Source: Nevskiales bacterium | GTDB taxonomy: Bacteria > Pseudomonadota > Gammaproteobacteria > Nevskiales > Nevskiaceae | NCBI GenBank assembly: GCA_028698335.1 | Contig: JAQVDP010000011.1 | Coordinates: 78,056 to 142,055 of the forward strand | DNA length: 64,000 bases | Direction of reading: 5' to 3' | Shown: piece after piece, positions 1-9,074 of the stretch | How the letters are laid out: each line of letters begins with the position of its first letter | Numbering within the stretch: position 1 is the first letter of the stretch | Position numbers and translations under genes: made by a program | The notes under the pieces: model-generated | The model's input: only the letters and a program-made list of their open reading frames with translations | What the model was told of the DNA's origin: nothing | Databases searched by the model: none

Positions 1-830
1 GCGGCGGTCCGGTAGGCAACGAACAGCAGATTGGCGACGCCGGAAGTCAGAATGTCGAATCCGAGATCGGCGGCCGACCATGCGGTGTTCGACTCGGTCA
101 GGGACACCGGCGCGTTCAGGCTGCCGGCGTCAGGCGGGTCCTGCAGCCACAGCGTCCCGGTATCCGCCGCGATCGCCAGCAGCTCGGGCGCGCTTGTCGA
201 CGGTGCGGTCGAGTGCGTATGGGCGATGCCGACGACGCCGGTCTGGCTCAATTGCGTGTCGCTGGTCACCAGCACCGGGTTGCTGATGCCGGCGAAGGCA
301 ATCGCGAGGTTGTCGCCGTTGCTGCCGACGATGCGCAGCAGATTGCCGGCGGGATCGAAATCGATTCCATAACCGCTCGCGTCCAGTCCGGAGAACGGCG
401 GCGCGCCGCCGTCGTCGGCGGGATCGGCCTGCAGTTCCCCGACGGCGATGGCGGACAGCGCCGCGTCGTCGGCCAGTGGCGTGCTGATGGTGTAGAGCTC
501 GCCCATCGCGCTGGCGGCGCCGCCGTGCTGGCCGATCAGATACAACTGACCGTCCTGTGGGCGCATGTCCATCCCGATCAGCACCTCGCCGGATGGCAGA
601 CCGGTGACATGCTGCGCGACGTCGGCGACGCTGGCCGATCCACTGGTCGAGAAGTGCTGGATGTAGTGTTCGTCGCCCGTCTTCAGCAGCACGTAGACCT
701 CGGCGTTTCCGGGAATCGGATCGTTGAGCGTTCCACCCGGGTCGGTGCCGCCGTCGGAACCTCCGGAGCATGCGGAGAGCAGGGTTGCGATCAGCAGTAG
801 TGCCGATCGGGGCGCGGAGAGTCGGATCAT
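1..830 (-). CDS. DUF4394-like lipoprotein, 3' end outside the window
   Basis: Read on the minus strand from the ATG at 828-830, the frame stays open to the window edge (276 residues seen). The N terminus is a lipoprotein signal: basic MIRLSAPR, a hydrophobic run, lipobox LSAC with Cys21, then a Gly/Ser/Asp-rich linker. The mature part has short repeated segments of the DUF4394 type, such as GMDMRPQDGQLYLIG and YGIDFDPAGNLLRIVGSNG, which match the family's DxRPaxgxLY and GxDFxPaxxxLRvv signatures and suggest a beta-propeller-like extracytoplasmic protein. The biochemical role of the family is unknown. It is divergent from the ABC exporter at 1020, with about 190 bases between the starts. The family call is by motif reading only. 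Confidence 0.75.
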   Translation of the reverse strand, partial: MIRLSAPRSALLLIATLLSACSGGSDGGTDPGGTLNDPIPGNAEVYVLLKTGDEHYIQHFSTSGSASVADVAQHVTGLPSGEVLIGMDMRPQDGQLYLIGQHGGAASAMGELYTISTPLADDAALSAIAVGELQADPADDGGAPPFSGLDASGYGIDFDPAGNLLRIVGSNGDNLAIAFAGISNPVLVTSDTQLSQTGVVGIAHTHSTAPSTSAPELLAIAADTGTLWLQDPPDAGSLNAPVSLTESNTAWSAADLGFDILTSGVANLLFVAYRTA

Positions 831-1019
831 CGATGGGCCTGATTGGGTGGATGCCGGATGAATGGAGGCGCTTTGGTGGATGCAAACGCACGATTCATGC
901 CGGCGCCGGTCGAGCCGGCGTTCTACAATGCCGCGCCGGCGTGTCCGGCAGCGTCGACCGGCTTTGCGCCCGCGGTCAGAGCCCCCGACGCCCGCGGCCC
1001 GCTCCAAGTCCCACCGTCG

Positions 1020-2828
1020 ATGTCCGTCATGACCGAAGCCACCGAACCCAGAACCGTTTCCGAGCCCGCCGGCGGCAGCGCCGCACCGGCCGCGCGGCGG
1101 CGCCTGGGCGCGCTTGCCGGATTGTGGCCCTACCTGCTGCGCTATCGCGGCAGGCTGTGGCTGTCGTTCGCGCTGCTGTGCGTCGGGTCGGCGACGATGC
1201 TGACGGTGCCGATCGCGTTCCGCGATCTGATCGACCACGGTTTCGTCGCCGGCGGCGCGATCCACGGTCAGTTTCTGCTGCTGTTCGGGCTGGCGCTGTT
1301 CTGGGGGCTGACCGTGGCGGCGCGCTACTACCACGTCACCTGGATCGGCGAACGGGTGACGGCGGATCTGCGCAGCGCGATCTACGCGCGCATGCTGCGG
1401 CAGTCTCCCGAATATTTCGAGACCACCCAGACCGGGGAAGTGCTGTCGCGGCTGACCGCCGATACGACCCTGGTGCAGACTGTGGTCGGGTCTTCCGTGT
1501 CGATGGGGCTGCGCAGCCTGTTCCAGTTCGCCGGCGGTCTGGTGATGCTGGCGGTGACCAGTGCCAAGCTGTTCAGCATCACCGTCGCCCTGTTGTTGCT
1601 GGTGGTGGTGCCGCTGGTGTGGATCGGGCGCCGGGTCCGGCGGCTGTCGCGTGAATCGCAGGACCGGATTGCCGACAGCTCGGCGGTGGCCGCCGAAGTG
1701 CTCAACGCGATTCCGACGGTCCAGGCGTTCACGCAGGAACGCGGCGAGGCCGAGCGGTTCGATGCGGCGGTGGAGCGCAGCTTCGATTCCGCGATCCGGC
1801 GCACGCGGATGCGCGCCGGCATGACCGCCAGCATCATTGCCGGTGTATTCGGTGCCATCGTGTTCGTGCTGTGGCTCGGGGCGCGGGCGGTCGTCGACGG
1901 ATCGATGACGCCCGGCGAGCTGGCGTCGTTCGTGCTGTACGCGGTGTTCACCGCGGGCGGGGTCGGCGTGCTGGCAGAGGTCTGGGGCGAGATCATGCGG
2001 GCCGCCGGTGCCACCGAACGGCTGATGGAGCTGCTCTCGGCCCACAGCCGCATCGACACCCCGGCGCAGCCCGCGGCGCTGCCCGAAACCCGGCAGGCGA
2101 CGGTGGACCTGGAAGGGGTCAGCTTCCGCTATCCGGCGAGGCCCCAGGTCGCCGCGCTGGACGCGGTGACGCTGCATGTCCGCGAAGGGGAGACCCTGGC
2201 TCTGGTCGGCCCCAGCGGTGCCGGCAAGACCACGCTGTTCCAGCTCCTGCTGCGCTACTACGACGTCTGCGGCGGGCGCATCCTGTTCAACGGCGTCGAT
2301 CTGCGCGCACTCGACCCGCAGGTGCTGCGTTCGCATATCGGCATCGTGCCGCAGGATCCGGTCATTTTCTCCGCGAGCGCCTTCGACAACATCCGTTACG
2401 GGCGCCCGGATGCCAGCGAGGACGAGGTCATCGCGGCGGCGCGGGCGGCGCTGGCCGATGAGTTCATTGAGCGCCTGCCCGAGCGCTATCACACCTTTCT
2501 CGGCGAGCGTGGCGTCCGCCTCAGTGGCGGGCAACGGCAGCGTATCGCCATCGCCCGCGCGATCCTCAAGAATCCGCCCCTGCTGCTGCTCGACGAGGCC
2601 ACCAGCGCGCTGGACACGCACAGCGAGCAGCTGGTGCAGCGCGGGCTGGAGGCGGCGATGCGGGGGCGCACGACCATCGTGATCGCCCACCGGTTGTCGA
2701 CGGTGCAGCGGGTCGACCGCATCGTCGTGCTGGAGCACGGCCGCATCGTCGAGCAGGGATCGGCCGAGGAACTGCTGCAGCAGGGTGGCTTGTATGCGCG
2801 CCTGGCGCGTCTGCAGATCGCCGCCTGA
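1020..2828 (+). CDS. MsbA-like ABC exporter, fused permease and ATPase
   Basis: This is a half-transporter of about 602 residues: a six-helix transmembrane domain (about residues 35-320) followed by one nucleotide-binding domain. Walker A GPSGAGKT is at about 397-404, the signature LSGGQ at about 501, Walker B LLLLDE at about 521, then the D-loop SALD and the switch His in IAHRLST. It should act as an inner-membrane homodimer exporting a hydrophobic or lipid-like substrate; the arrangement resembles the MsbA-related group in proteobacteria, but the substrate cannot be read. The frame is open upstream to 843, but the Ala/Pro-rich extension does not look like protein. The Met codons at 1020 and 1029 lie just before the conserved part and are the better starts. 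Confidence 0.88.
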   Translation: MSVMTEATEPRTVSEPAGGSAAPAARRRLGALAGLWPYLLRYRGRLWLSFALLCVGSATMLTVPIAFRDLIDHGFVAGGAIHGQFLLLFGLALFWGLTVAARYYHVTWIGERVTADLRSAIYARMLRQSPEYFETTQTGEVLSRLTADTTLVQTVVGSSVSMGLRSLFQFAGGLVMLAVTSAKLFSITVALLLLVVVPLVWIGRRVRRLSRESQDRIADSSAVAAEVLNAIPTVQAFTQERGEAERFDAAVERSFDSAIRRTRMRAGMTASIIAGVFGAIVFVLWLGARAVVDGSMTPGELASFVLYAVFTAGGVGVLAEVWGEIMRAAGATERLMELLSAHSRIDTPAQPAALPETRQATVDLEGVSFRYPARPQVAALDAVTLHVREGETLALVGPSGAGKTTLFQLLLRYYDVCGGRILFNGVDLRALDPQVLRSHIGIVPQDPVIFSASAFDNIRYGRPDASEDEVIAAARAALADEFIERLPERYHTFLGERGVRLSGGQRQRIAIARAILKNPPLLLLDEATSALDTHSEQLVQRGLEAAMRGRTTIVIAHRLSTVQRVDRIVVLEHGRIVEQGSAEELLQQGGLYARLARLQIAA

Positions 2829-2866
2829 GAACGCTGCCCGAGAGTGCTGCCTGAGAACGGGCGTTC
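2829..2866. terminator. Imperfect hairpin between convergent genes
   Basis: GAACGC-tg-CCCG at 2829-2840 can pair with CGGGCGTTC at 2858-2866, giving a bulged stem between the ABC exporter stop and the ycgL stop, which it overlaps. There is no long T tract. A shared convergent terminator is plausible but weak. Confidence 0.35.
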
Positions 2867-3140
2867 AGTCGCCGCTGTAGAGATGGGCCTTGATCCGGCC
2901 GTCCGGCGGCATCTGCAGGAAATAACCGGTTTCGCGCAGCGCACCGATGACCTGGGCGACGTCGACGCGCGCCAGCTTGCGGGCCGGTGCCAGATCCAGG
3001 TTCATGACAGGCGTCAGATGCCCGGTCATCTTCAGTAGCGCCTGGGGCAGTTCGGCGGTGTTCAGGTCGGCGCGCAGATACAGATACATCTCTTCCTGTT
3101 TGCGGCATCGGAACACGATGCATTCGACGCTGACGGTCAT
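2865..3140 (-). CDS. ycgL: YcgL domain protein
   Basis: This is a 91-residue protein. It matches the YcgL family along its whole length: an N-terminal Cys-x-(I/V) strand (MTVSVECIVF), YLYLR, the central VMNLDL and KLARVDV segments, and the closing GYFLQMPP motif. YcgL is a small cytoplasmic alpha/beta protein nearly restricted to gammaproteobacteria. Its molecular function is not settled. The start at 3140 gives the usual family length and begins exactly at the conserved strand. The frame remains open far upstream antisense to the aminotransferase, but that extension is not homologous. The gene is convergent with the ABC exporter, and its start lies about 90 bases after the aminotransferase stop, so the two may be co-transcribed. 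Confidence 0.85.
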   Translation of the reverse strand: MTVSVECIVFRCRKQEEMYLYLRADLNTAELPQALLKMTGHLTPVMNLDLAPARKLARVDVAQVIGALRETGYFLQMPPDGRIKAHLYSGD

Positions 3141-3229
3141 TGCTCGATGATGGGGGCGATGGCGGGTCGCACAGCTTAGCGGCGTCGTCTGCGATTGGCA
3201 TCCATGGCGCGCTTCCGGTCGGGACGTCG

Positions 3230-4471
3230 TCAGCGGCTGGCGGTGGCCAGCGCGGCTTGCAGCGCCGAGATCAGGCGGTCGACGTCCTCTCCGGAGGTGT
3301 AGTGCGCCAGCGACAGCCGGACCACTCCGCGCAGCGGATCGATGCCCATGGCTTCGAGCAGGCGCCGCGAGTAGAAATGCCCGGACGCCGCCATGACGCC
3401 GTGCCCGGCGAGTGCGCGGACGACGGCGGTCGGTTCGCTGCGGAGGGGTACGAAAGCGATGGTCGCGGCACGCTGGCGCGCGTCCGCCGGGCCGAGCAGG
3501 CGCAGGTCGGTGCGCGATGTGAGCGTCTCGAGCAGGCGCGCCACCAGCGGCTGTTCGGCCCCGCGCAGCAGCCTGCGGACACGCTCGGGGCGCTGCGCTG
3601 GCTCGCCACCGCCGTGATGGGCGTCCAGCGCGTCGAAATATTCGGCGATGCCACGCGCTGCGGCGACCTGGGCGTGGTCGGGGCCGGCCGGGACCAGGCG
3701 TTTGTGCGGAATGTCGGCATTGAAGCCGTGTCCCTCGTTGTCGAGCTGGTCCAGCAGTGGCCGGCGGATCGTCATCAGGCCCTGGTGCGGTCCGAAGGTC
3801 TTGTAGAGCGAGAACAGATAGATATCGGCTCCGAGCGTGCCGACGTCCGGCAGGCCATGCGGGGCGAACGAAACCCCGTCGACGACGGACACGACGCCTG
3901 CCGATCGCGCCATTGCGGTGATCGTGGCGACCGGATTGATCTGCGCGACGATGTTGGAACAGTGCGGAAACACCAGCAGCCGCGTCCGCTCCGTCATCAG
4001 ACGCTCCAGCGCCTCGGGATCGAGGGCGCCGCTCTCCGGATCGACGCTCCATTGCCGGATGTTCATGCCGGCGGCCTCCAGACGGCGCCAGACGCCGCTG
4101 TTGGCTTCGTGGTCTTGGTCGGTGACGATGACCTCGTCGCCCGGGCGCAGCCATTTCCCGAAGGCCTGGGCCAGCACATAGGTGTTCTGCGAGGTCGAGG
4201 GGCCGAAATGAACCTCGTCGTCGGCGACGCCGAGGTATTCGGCAAGGCGTGAGTGGCTCGCGTCCATCCATGCGCCCGCCTCGGCCGACGCCGGATACGC
4301 GTAGTAGGGCTGGACCTTGAGGCGCCGATAGTACTCGCACAGTCGGTTCAGAACCGGTGCGCAGACATAGGATCCGCCGGCGTTTTCGAAAAAGGCCTGA
4401 TCGCGCAGGCTGCCCTCGGCGAATGCCGGAAACCGGGCGCGGACATAGTTCAGATCCAGGGTCGCGGGCAC
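3230..4471 (-). CDS. Class V aminotransferase (cysteine desulfurase-like)
   Basis: This is a PLP-dependent fold-type I enzyme of about 413 residues. Visible landmarks are the glycine-rich entry FFENAGGSYV, FGPSTSQNTYVLA, the DQDHEANSG segment with the ring-stacking His, the aspartate of VVDGVSFAPHG, and the Schiff-base lysine in LFSLYKTFGPHQG. Family members include cysteine desulfurases, isopenicillin-N epimerase-like and kynureninase-like enzymes. I see no clear loop Cys of IscS/SufS, so the reaction remains open. A GTG at 4469-4471 is chosen because GGAG sits about 8 bases upstream and the conserved protein begins right after it. An in-frame ATG at 4579 would add an Arg-rich, unlikely extension. 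Confidence 0.8.
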   Translation of the reverse strand: MPATLDLNYVRARFPAFAEGSLRDQAFFENAGGSYVCAPVLNRLCEYYRRLKVQPYYAYPASAEAGAWMDASHSRLAEYLGVADDEVHFGPSTSQNTYVLAQAFGKWLRPGDEVIVTDQDHEANSGVWRRLEAAGMNIRQWSVDPESGALDPEALERLMTERTRLLVFPHCSNIVAQINPVATITAMARSAGVVSVVDGVSFAPHGLPDVGTLGADIYLFSLYKTFGPHQGLMTIRRPLLDQLDNEGHGFNADIPHKRLVPAGPDHAQVAAARGIAEYFDALDAHHGGGEPAQRPERVRRLLRGAEQPLVARLLETLTSRTDLRLLGPADARQRAATIAFVPLRSEPTAVVRALAGHGVMAASGHFYSRRLLEAMGIDPLRGVVRLSLAHYTSGEDVDRLISALQAALATASR

Positions 4472-4611
4472 GGACGCTCTCCACCGTCGCTGTGATTCGC
4501 GGCCATGGTATCGGTGCCGACGCCGCTCACCAAACGTGATGCGACGCCGGCACCGGATCCGGATGGCGGTCCGTCCCACCGGGGCAGTGCGGACCGGGCC
4601 TTCCGGGCGGC

Positions 4612-4920
4612 TTACGGGAACCAGTACTCGTCGCGCGAGATCTTGCCGTCCCCGTTGTAGTCACGGTGCTTCAGGCGCGTGGCCCAGCGTGACCCGGGCT
4701 CGACCTCGCTGGCGTCGACGTAGCCATCTCCGTTCTTGTCGGGAGAGCCCGCCGCCGCGTCACTGGAAGCCTTGACCGATGGGCCGTAGTTCGGCGTGCC
4801 CACGGCGTTGCTGCCGGGGCGCATCAGGTCGGAGCCGGGGTTGGGGGGTTGTGCCGCGGCATTGCCCGCGGCGACGGTCAGGGCGACCGCGCCGAGCCAA
4901 TACTTGAGACAGACATTCAT
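4612..4920 (-). CDS. Secreted EF-hand calcium-binding protein
   Basis: The protein has 102 residues, with a signal peptide (MNVCLKYWLG and a hydrophobic stretch to an AAAQ cleavage site near residue 24). A Pro/Gly/Ser-rich region follows, then two EF-hand loops: DKNGDGYVDASE at residues 61-72 and DYNGDGKISRDE at 87-98. Both loops have Asp/Asn/Asp at positions 1, 3 and 5, Gly at 6 and Glu at 12, so paired calcium binding in the periplasm or outside the cell is expected. The start at 4920 is supported by GGAG about 9 bases upstream. The ligand or partner is unknown. A GC-rich inverted repeat (GGTCCG/CGGACC) in the gap to the next gene may end its transcript. Confidence 0.8.
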   Translation of the reverse strand: MNVCLKYWLGAVALTVAAGNAAAQPPNPGSDLMRPGSNAVGTPNYGPSVKASSDAAAGSPDKNGDGYVDASEVEPGSRWATRLKHRDYNGDGKISRDEYWFP

Positions 4921-5064
4921 GGATTGCTTGCTCCAAATCGGTTCAACTGCACGAACGGGCCGCCCGATTTTTGAGCATTCGGAATCCTCACCCGCCATTG
5001 TGCCGACCATGCGGCCTTCCCCGGACTCCTCTGAAGCAAGGATTGCGCCGTTCGCGGTGGGCGG

Positions 5065-6081
5065 TCAGTTCGACGGCAGGCCGCAGGCGTTGCGGAACAC
5101 GTCGACGTACCAGCTCGCCGCGGCGAGGTCGAAGCGGACGGTCTCGTCGCCGAAGGGGCCGGCGAAGCCGATGCTGGGCGCGTCGAGCAGTCTTGCGATC
5201 TCGGCGGGAGGGAGATCGAGCCGACCGGCATTTTCCTGCTGCAGCGCAAGCAGCCGGGCCGGACGGGGCGCAAGTCCGGGGCGGGCGTAGCGCAGGGTGA
5301 GTTCATATGGGAAGTCCGATCCCGCGAACTGCTGCTGGGCGAGGCGCCCGGCGGTGGCGGCGTCGCGTGGCTGCCAATCGGGGATACGCGGCGCGCCGTC
5401 GAGTTCGAAGAATCCCAGATCCAGGGTCAGCCCATCGGCGCCGGCGTTACGCTCCGCCGGGCAGCGGAACATCAGGCGGTAGCGGCCGGCTCGACTCGCA
5501 GCCGCGCAGTGCAGGGCGTGGGCGACGACACGGCCCAGCGGTGTCGTCCGGGTGTCCGCCACGCACAGCGCCGGTAGTTCGCCGCCGTCACTTCCCACCG
5601 GGAGCCGGTCGCGCTGCTGATGGAGGGCGGCCCAGATCGCCACAGCGGTCGCCAGCGACAGCGTGCCGGCGACGAACCAGAACCAGCGCTTGCCTCTTGG
5701 GGTCAGCTCATCGTCCTGCCCTTCGTGGTGCTCGTCGGCGGGGCGTGGGGTGGGCTCTGCCGTGGAGGGCGTCGGATGGGCGATGGCGACGAGACGGGCC
5801 GGCCGCAGGCGTGGCGGGGCGGGTACCGGTCGGGGGGCGGTATCGGATTCGAGTTCGATCTCGGTGTCGAAATCCTGGGCGCCGAGCACATGGGCGATCT
5901 GGCGGGCCTCGTCCAGTGGCTCGCCGTGTGTCAGTCGCACCCGCTGCCGACGCTTGAGTGCGGCCATGACGTCGGCCGAGGCGTGCGGAAACAGGTGTGC
6001 AAGCCGCGCGTCGATTTCGTCGTCGCTCAACGGGGCGAGCAGGTGCCCGGTGAAGTACACGGAATATCGATCGTCGGCCAT
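5065..6081 (-). CDS. Uncharacterised single-pass membrane protein
   Basis: The protein has 338 residues. Residues 1-75 form a compact cytoplasmic domain beginning MADDRYSVYFTGHLLAPLSD. It resembles a small N-terminal domain, often found in proteobacterial membrane proteins, with the pattern YxVxFxGxLxxG followed by a vxLxxGxxLxxA segment. A Pro/Glu-rich linker, one transmembrane helix (FWFVAGTLSLATAVAIWAAL) and a large C-terminal domain of about 170 residues with Cys pairs follow; the last is probably periplasmic. I do not recognise the C-terminal domain. The Met at 6081 is preferred to the upstream Met at 6108. It is divergent from the unknown membrane protein at 6242, which suggests a shared role. 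Confidence 0.7.
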   Translation of the reverse strand: MADDRYSVYFTGHLLAPLSDDEIDARLAHLFPHASADVMAALKRRQRVRLTHGEPLDEARQIAHVLGAQDFDTEIELESDTAPRPVPAPPRLRPARLVAIAHPTPSTAEPTPRPADEHHEGQDDELTPRGKRWFWFVAGTLSLATAVAIWAALHQQRDRLPVGSDGGELPALCVADTRTTPLGRVVAHALHCAAASRAGRYRLMFRCPAERNAGADGLTLDLGFFELDGAPRIPDWQPRDAATAGRLAQQQFAGSDFPYELTLRYARPGLAPRPARLLALQQENAGRLDLPPAEIARLLDAPSIGFAGPFGDETVRFDLAAASWYVDVFRNACGLPSN

Positions 6082-6241
6082 GATCCGTCGCTGCGCCCCC
6101 GCGGGCATTTGGAGATTTCATGATCTTGGCGCCGTTGACGGTGCGCGGCCAGTTTTCTCGGGCTGGTCTCCGACCAGAGTCATGCCGGAGCGCGTAAACG
6201 GTACACTCGATCACTGCATGGGGGCGCCGTCGGAGAGGGCG

Positions 6242-7495
6242 ATGTCACGCGAGCGACCAGGAGACGGGCTGGTGCGTGGTGATGCGGGGCGCATTCCGGG
6301 TGCCTTGCTGGCGTTGCCGTTGCGACTGGCCGCGGGTGCGATCGTCATCGTGGTTGTTCCGGGCGCGCTGATGGCCGGCGTGCTCGTCGTGATGGGGCGC
6401 CTGAACCTGCAACCCGAGCTGGTCGCGGCAGGGATCCTGGTGTCGGGAGTGGCCGGCGGACTCCACCTGGCGGCCGGATGGCTTGCCCGGATGGGGTCGG
6501 TGGGGCTGGAAACACTGGCGGCCGCAGTCTTCGGTGGATTCGGCATGGCGCTGATGGCCGGTGGCGGCATCATGGTTTTCGACGACCCGGCAGGGTTTGC
6601 GGTGATGGCGTTTGCTGCGCCGTTCGTCGTCGCCGCGTACGCGGTACGGCGCCTGTTCGGGACAGCTGCCGGCAGGAAGCCGGTGGTGGTTGCCGAGACG
6701 ACGCGCCCGCTTGCAGCGACGCGGGGCGCATCCGGCATACGACACACCCAGGTTGTCGTCGAGGTCGATGAGCATGCCGGTGCCGCTGAGGTCGCGCGGG
6801 TACGGCAGCAGTGGCTTCGGCGGCAGTTCGCGGCGCGGGAGGACTGGCTGCGCGGCACGATCGATGCGGAGGGCGCGCGAACGTGGCAGCGGCTGGGCGC
6901 AGCCGCGCTGCTCTGGACGCTGCTTGCCTCGGCTGCGCTTGCGGCGGCGCTCTACTGGCGGAGCGATGCATGGCTGATGGCGGTGCCGATGCTCGTGGTC
7001 GCGGTGCTGCTGTCGGGCACCTGGTTGCGCCGGCGCCTCCATTTCCGCCGTTTTGGATCCAGCCGGCTGCAGCTCCGGCGTGTGCCGCTGTTGCTCGGTG
7101 AACGGCTCGAGGGGCGGATCGAAACCGGTGTTCGGCAAAGCCACCGCCCCCCGCGCGGGTTCAGGCTCTGTCTGCGGTGTGTGCATTGCTATGAGCGCAG
7201 CGAGCATGCAAACGGCACGCGCAGGACGTCACGCCACCGCGACGTTCTATGGCAGCGGTCCCACAGCCAGTATGGTCAGGCCAGCGGAGAGTTTCCGATA
7301 CGCCTGGTGGTGCCGGTGGACTTCACGCTTCCGGCCGATCAGGCGCCGGTAACGCTGCCGTTGAGCGACGACGGGATCCGCTGGGAACTGGAGATTTCAG
7401 CAACGCTCCCCGGGATCGACTACTCCGAAACCTTCAGCCTGCCGGTGCTCGATGCCGGAACCGATGTCGAAGACTGGCCCGATCCGGCTCGCTAG
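6242..7495 (+). CDS. Uncharacterised multi-pass membrane protein with arrestin-like C-terminal domain
   Basis: The protein has about 417 residues. Two or three hydrophobic segments lie in residues 20-125, a charged cytoplasmic stretch follows, and a further pair of helices lies near residues 215-265. The C-terminal domain (about 270-417) contains FGSSRLQLRRVPLLLGERL, LCLRCVHCYER and IRWELEISATLPGIDY. This pattern of beta strands resembles the arrestin-like tail seen in some DUF3592-type membrane proteins. The function is unknown. The ATG at 6242 follows GGAGAGGGCG; Met codons at 6182 and 6218 are alternatives. Its stop is only 6 bases from the stop of the convergent ACT gene. Confidence 0.7.
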   Translation: MSRERPGDGLVRGDAGRIPGALLALPLRLAAGAIVIVVVPGALMAGVLVVMGRLNLQPELVAAGILVSGVAGGLHLAAGWLARMGSVGLETLAAAVFGGFGMALMAGGGIMVFDDPAGFAVMAFAAPFVVAAYAVRRLFGTAAGRKPVVVAETTRPLAATRGASGIRHTQVVVEVDEHAGAAEVARVRQQWLRRQFAAREDWLRGTIDAEGARTWQRLGAAALLWTLLASAALAAALYWRSDAWLMAVPMLVVAVLLSGTWLRRRLHFRRFGSSRLQLRRVPLLLGERLEGRIETGVRQSHRPPRGFRLCLRCVHCYERSEHANGTRRTSRHRDVLWQRSHSQYGQASGEFPIRLVVPVDFTLPADQAPVTLPLSDDGIRWELEISATLPGIDYSETFSLPVLDAGTDVEDWPDPAR

Positions 7496-7501
7496 AACCC
7501 G

Positions 7502-7915
7502 CTACCTGGCTCCAAGCACCTCGCTGGCGTGCTCGACGTCCTTGGGGCGGACCCAGAACACCGCGCCATAGCGGTCCAGTCCTGCGGCGATGGCGTCGAC
7601 GGCGGTGATGTTGATGCCGGCTTTCCCCAGCTTCTCCGCGAGTTTTGCCAGGGCGCCGGCGCGGTCCTTGCCTTGGGCGAGAAAACCGGTCTTCTTCGAC
7701 GACAGTTTCCATCCGTACTTGCGTGCCAGCTCACGGAGCTGTTCGGCATTCTCGGGAATCAGCTCGATCTGGGATCCTCGTGACGACGAAAACGCGCTCA
7801 TCGCCAGCAGATTGATCTTGTACTTGTTCAGCGTCTTGAGCAGATGGGCGGCCTCGCCCGGTTTATCGTTGGCGTGCAGGACGAAGAACTGCACCTTGCG
7901 GATTCCCTTGGCCAT
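7502..7915 (-). CDS. ACT domain protein
   Basis: The protein has 137 residues and two ACT-like repeats. The first starts KVQFFVLHANDKPGEAAHLLKTL, with the typical DKPG turn before helix 1; the second starts TGFLAQGKDRAGALAKLAEKL and continues GINITAVDAIAAGLDRYGAVFWV. Standalone tandem ACT proteins generally bind amino acids or related small ligands and act as regulators; the ligand cannot be assigned here. GAGGAG lies about 8 bases upstream of the ATG at 7915, which fixes the start. The gene is convergent with the membrane protein at 6242 and has no obvious operon partner. Confidence 0.85.
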   Translation of the reverse strand: MAKGIRKVQFFVLHANDKPGEAAHLLKTLNKYKINLLAMSAFSSSRGSQIELIPENAEQLRELARKYGWKLSSKKTGFLAQGKDRAGALAKLAEKLGKAGINITAVDAIAAGLDRYGAVFWVRPKDVEHASEVLGAR

Positions 7916-8114
7916 CAGTGTGCTCCTCTCGATCGTTGAGACGCATCGCGGGTGCTGCCGGGTTGTCATACTCCCCCCAGTGGGTTGGAATCGCAAGCGT
8001 GGTCAGCATCGGTTCAGGCTCGTCCACCCAGGATAGATGACCGACCCGCGCGGGGAGCGGTGTGATGCACCGGGTCTCTGCTGATTCATTAAGATCATCA
8101 CTGAGGAGACTTCG

Positions 8115-9052
8115 ATGAAAAAGCTGATTGCGACCGTGGCGGTGGCTGGCGTGCTGGCAGCGTGCGGCGGTGGCGGGGAGGCAACGACTCCAACACGACG
8201 ACCAGCAAGCTGTCGTTGGCGGTCACTGATGCGCCGGTCGATAACGCCGACGCAGTGGTGTTGAGTTTCACCGGCGTGGAGCTGCTCGATGCCGGTGGCG
8301 AGGTACTCGAGTCCTTCAGCTTCGATACGCCCAAGAGCATCGATCTGCTGGACCTGCAGGGCGACAATTCGGCTTTTCTGCTGGAGGACGAGACGGTCCC
8401 GCCCGGCGTCTATGAGCAGGTGCGCCTGATCGTGGATACCGAGAATGCCAGTTGCAACAACCTCGTGGCGCCGTTCGATTCGTATATCACCGTCGATGGC
8501 ACCGACTATCCGCTGGTCGTGCCGGGTGGCGGCGCGTCCGGATTCAAGGTGGTCGGCCCGCTGACCGTGGCCACCGGTGGGCTGGCGTCGTACACGGTTG
8601 ACTTTGACCTGCGGCGTTCGATCGCAGAACGTGGCGCAACCGGCTGCTACAACGTCAATCCGGTGTTGCATGTCGTCGACAATGCCCAGGTCGGCACTCT
8701 GGCCGGGACCATCGACGGCGCGATGCTGGTGAACGATTCGTGCCCGAACTCCAACCCGACGACGGGCGAGGGCTCGGCCGTCTATCTGTTCGCCGACGCC
8801 CCGGTTGTCCCCGACGATGTCGACGGCAACGATCCGGAACCGCTTACGTCGTCACTGCTGACCCCTGACGGGCAGGGCGGCTTCACCTACGAGATCGGCT
8901 TCCTGCTTGCCGGCAACTACACCATTGCGGTGACCTGTCAGGCGGGTGACGATGATCCGGAGACCGATGACGCGATCAGCTTCCAGTCAGCGGCGGACGT
9001 CACGATCGAGGCCGGCGTGACCACGACGCAGGACTTCAGCGTCGCGCCCTGA
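8115..9052 (+). CDS. DUF4382 lipoprotein, apparent one-base frameshift near the N terminus
   Basis: The ATG at 8115, preceded by GAGGAG, opens a classical lipoprotein signal, MKKLIATVAVAGVLAAC, with lipobox LAAC and Cys17. After CGGGG this frame is lost, while a frame shifted by one base carries the entire mature protein: KLSLAVTDAPVDNADAVVLS, FTGVELLDAGGEV, KSIDLLDLQGDNSAFLL and PPGVYEQVRLIVD, all hallmark strings of DUF4382. One extra G in the GGGG run at 8175-8178 joins the frames perfectly. After the first DUF4382 domain (about 150 residues) comes a carboxypeptidase-regulatory-like beta domain (LAGTIDGAML to the end). The gene is thus either recently inactivated, phase-variable, or subject to a consensus error. 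A frame reading only from the GTG at 8162 would lack the signal. Confidence 0.8.
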
Positions 9053-9074
9053 TCCACAAGCACGAGTCGACATG

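Noticed and set aside
16..891. Plus- and minus-strand frames over the left end, such as 130-891 (-) and 213-800 (+)
   Set aside because: The lipoprotein frame from 830 has a signal peptide and DUF4394 motifs and is open to the edge; the others give Arg/His-rich sequence.
4536..5300. Short Arg/Ser-rich frames on the plus strand near the EF-hand gene
   Set aside because: The translations are low-complexity and antisense to two supported genes; the EF-hand frame has a signal peptide and two canonical loops.
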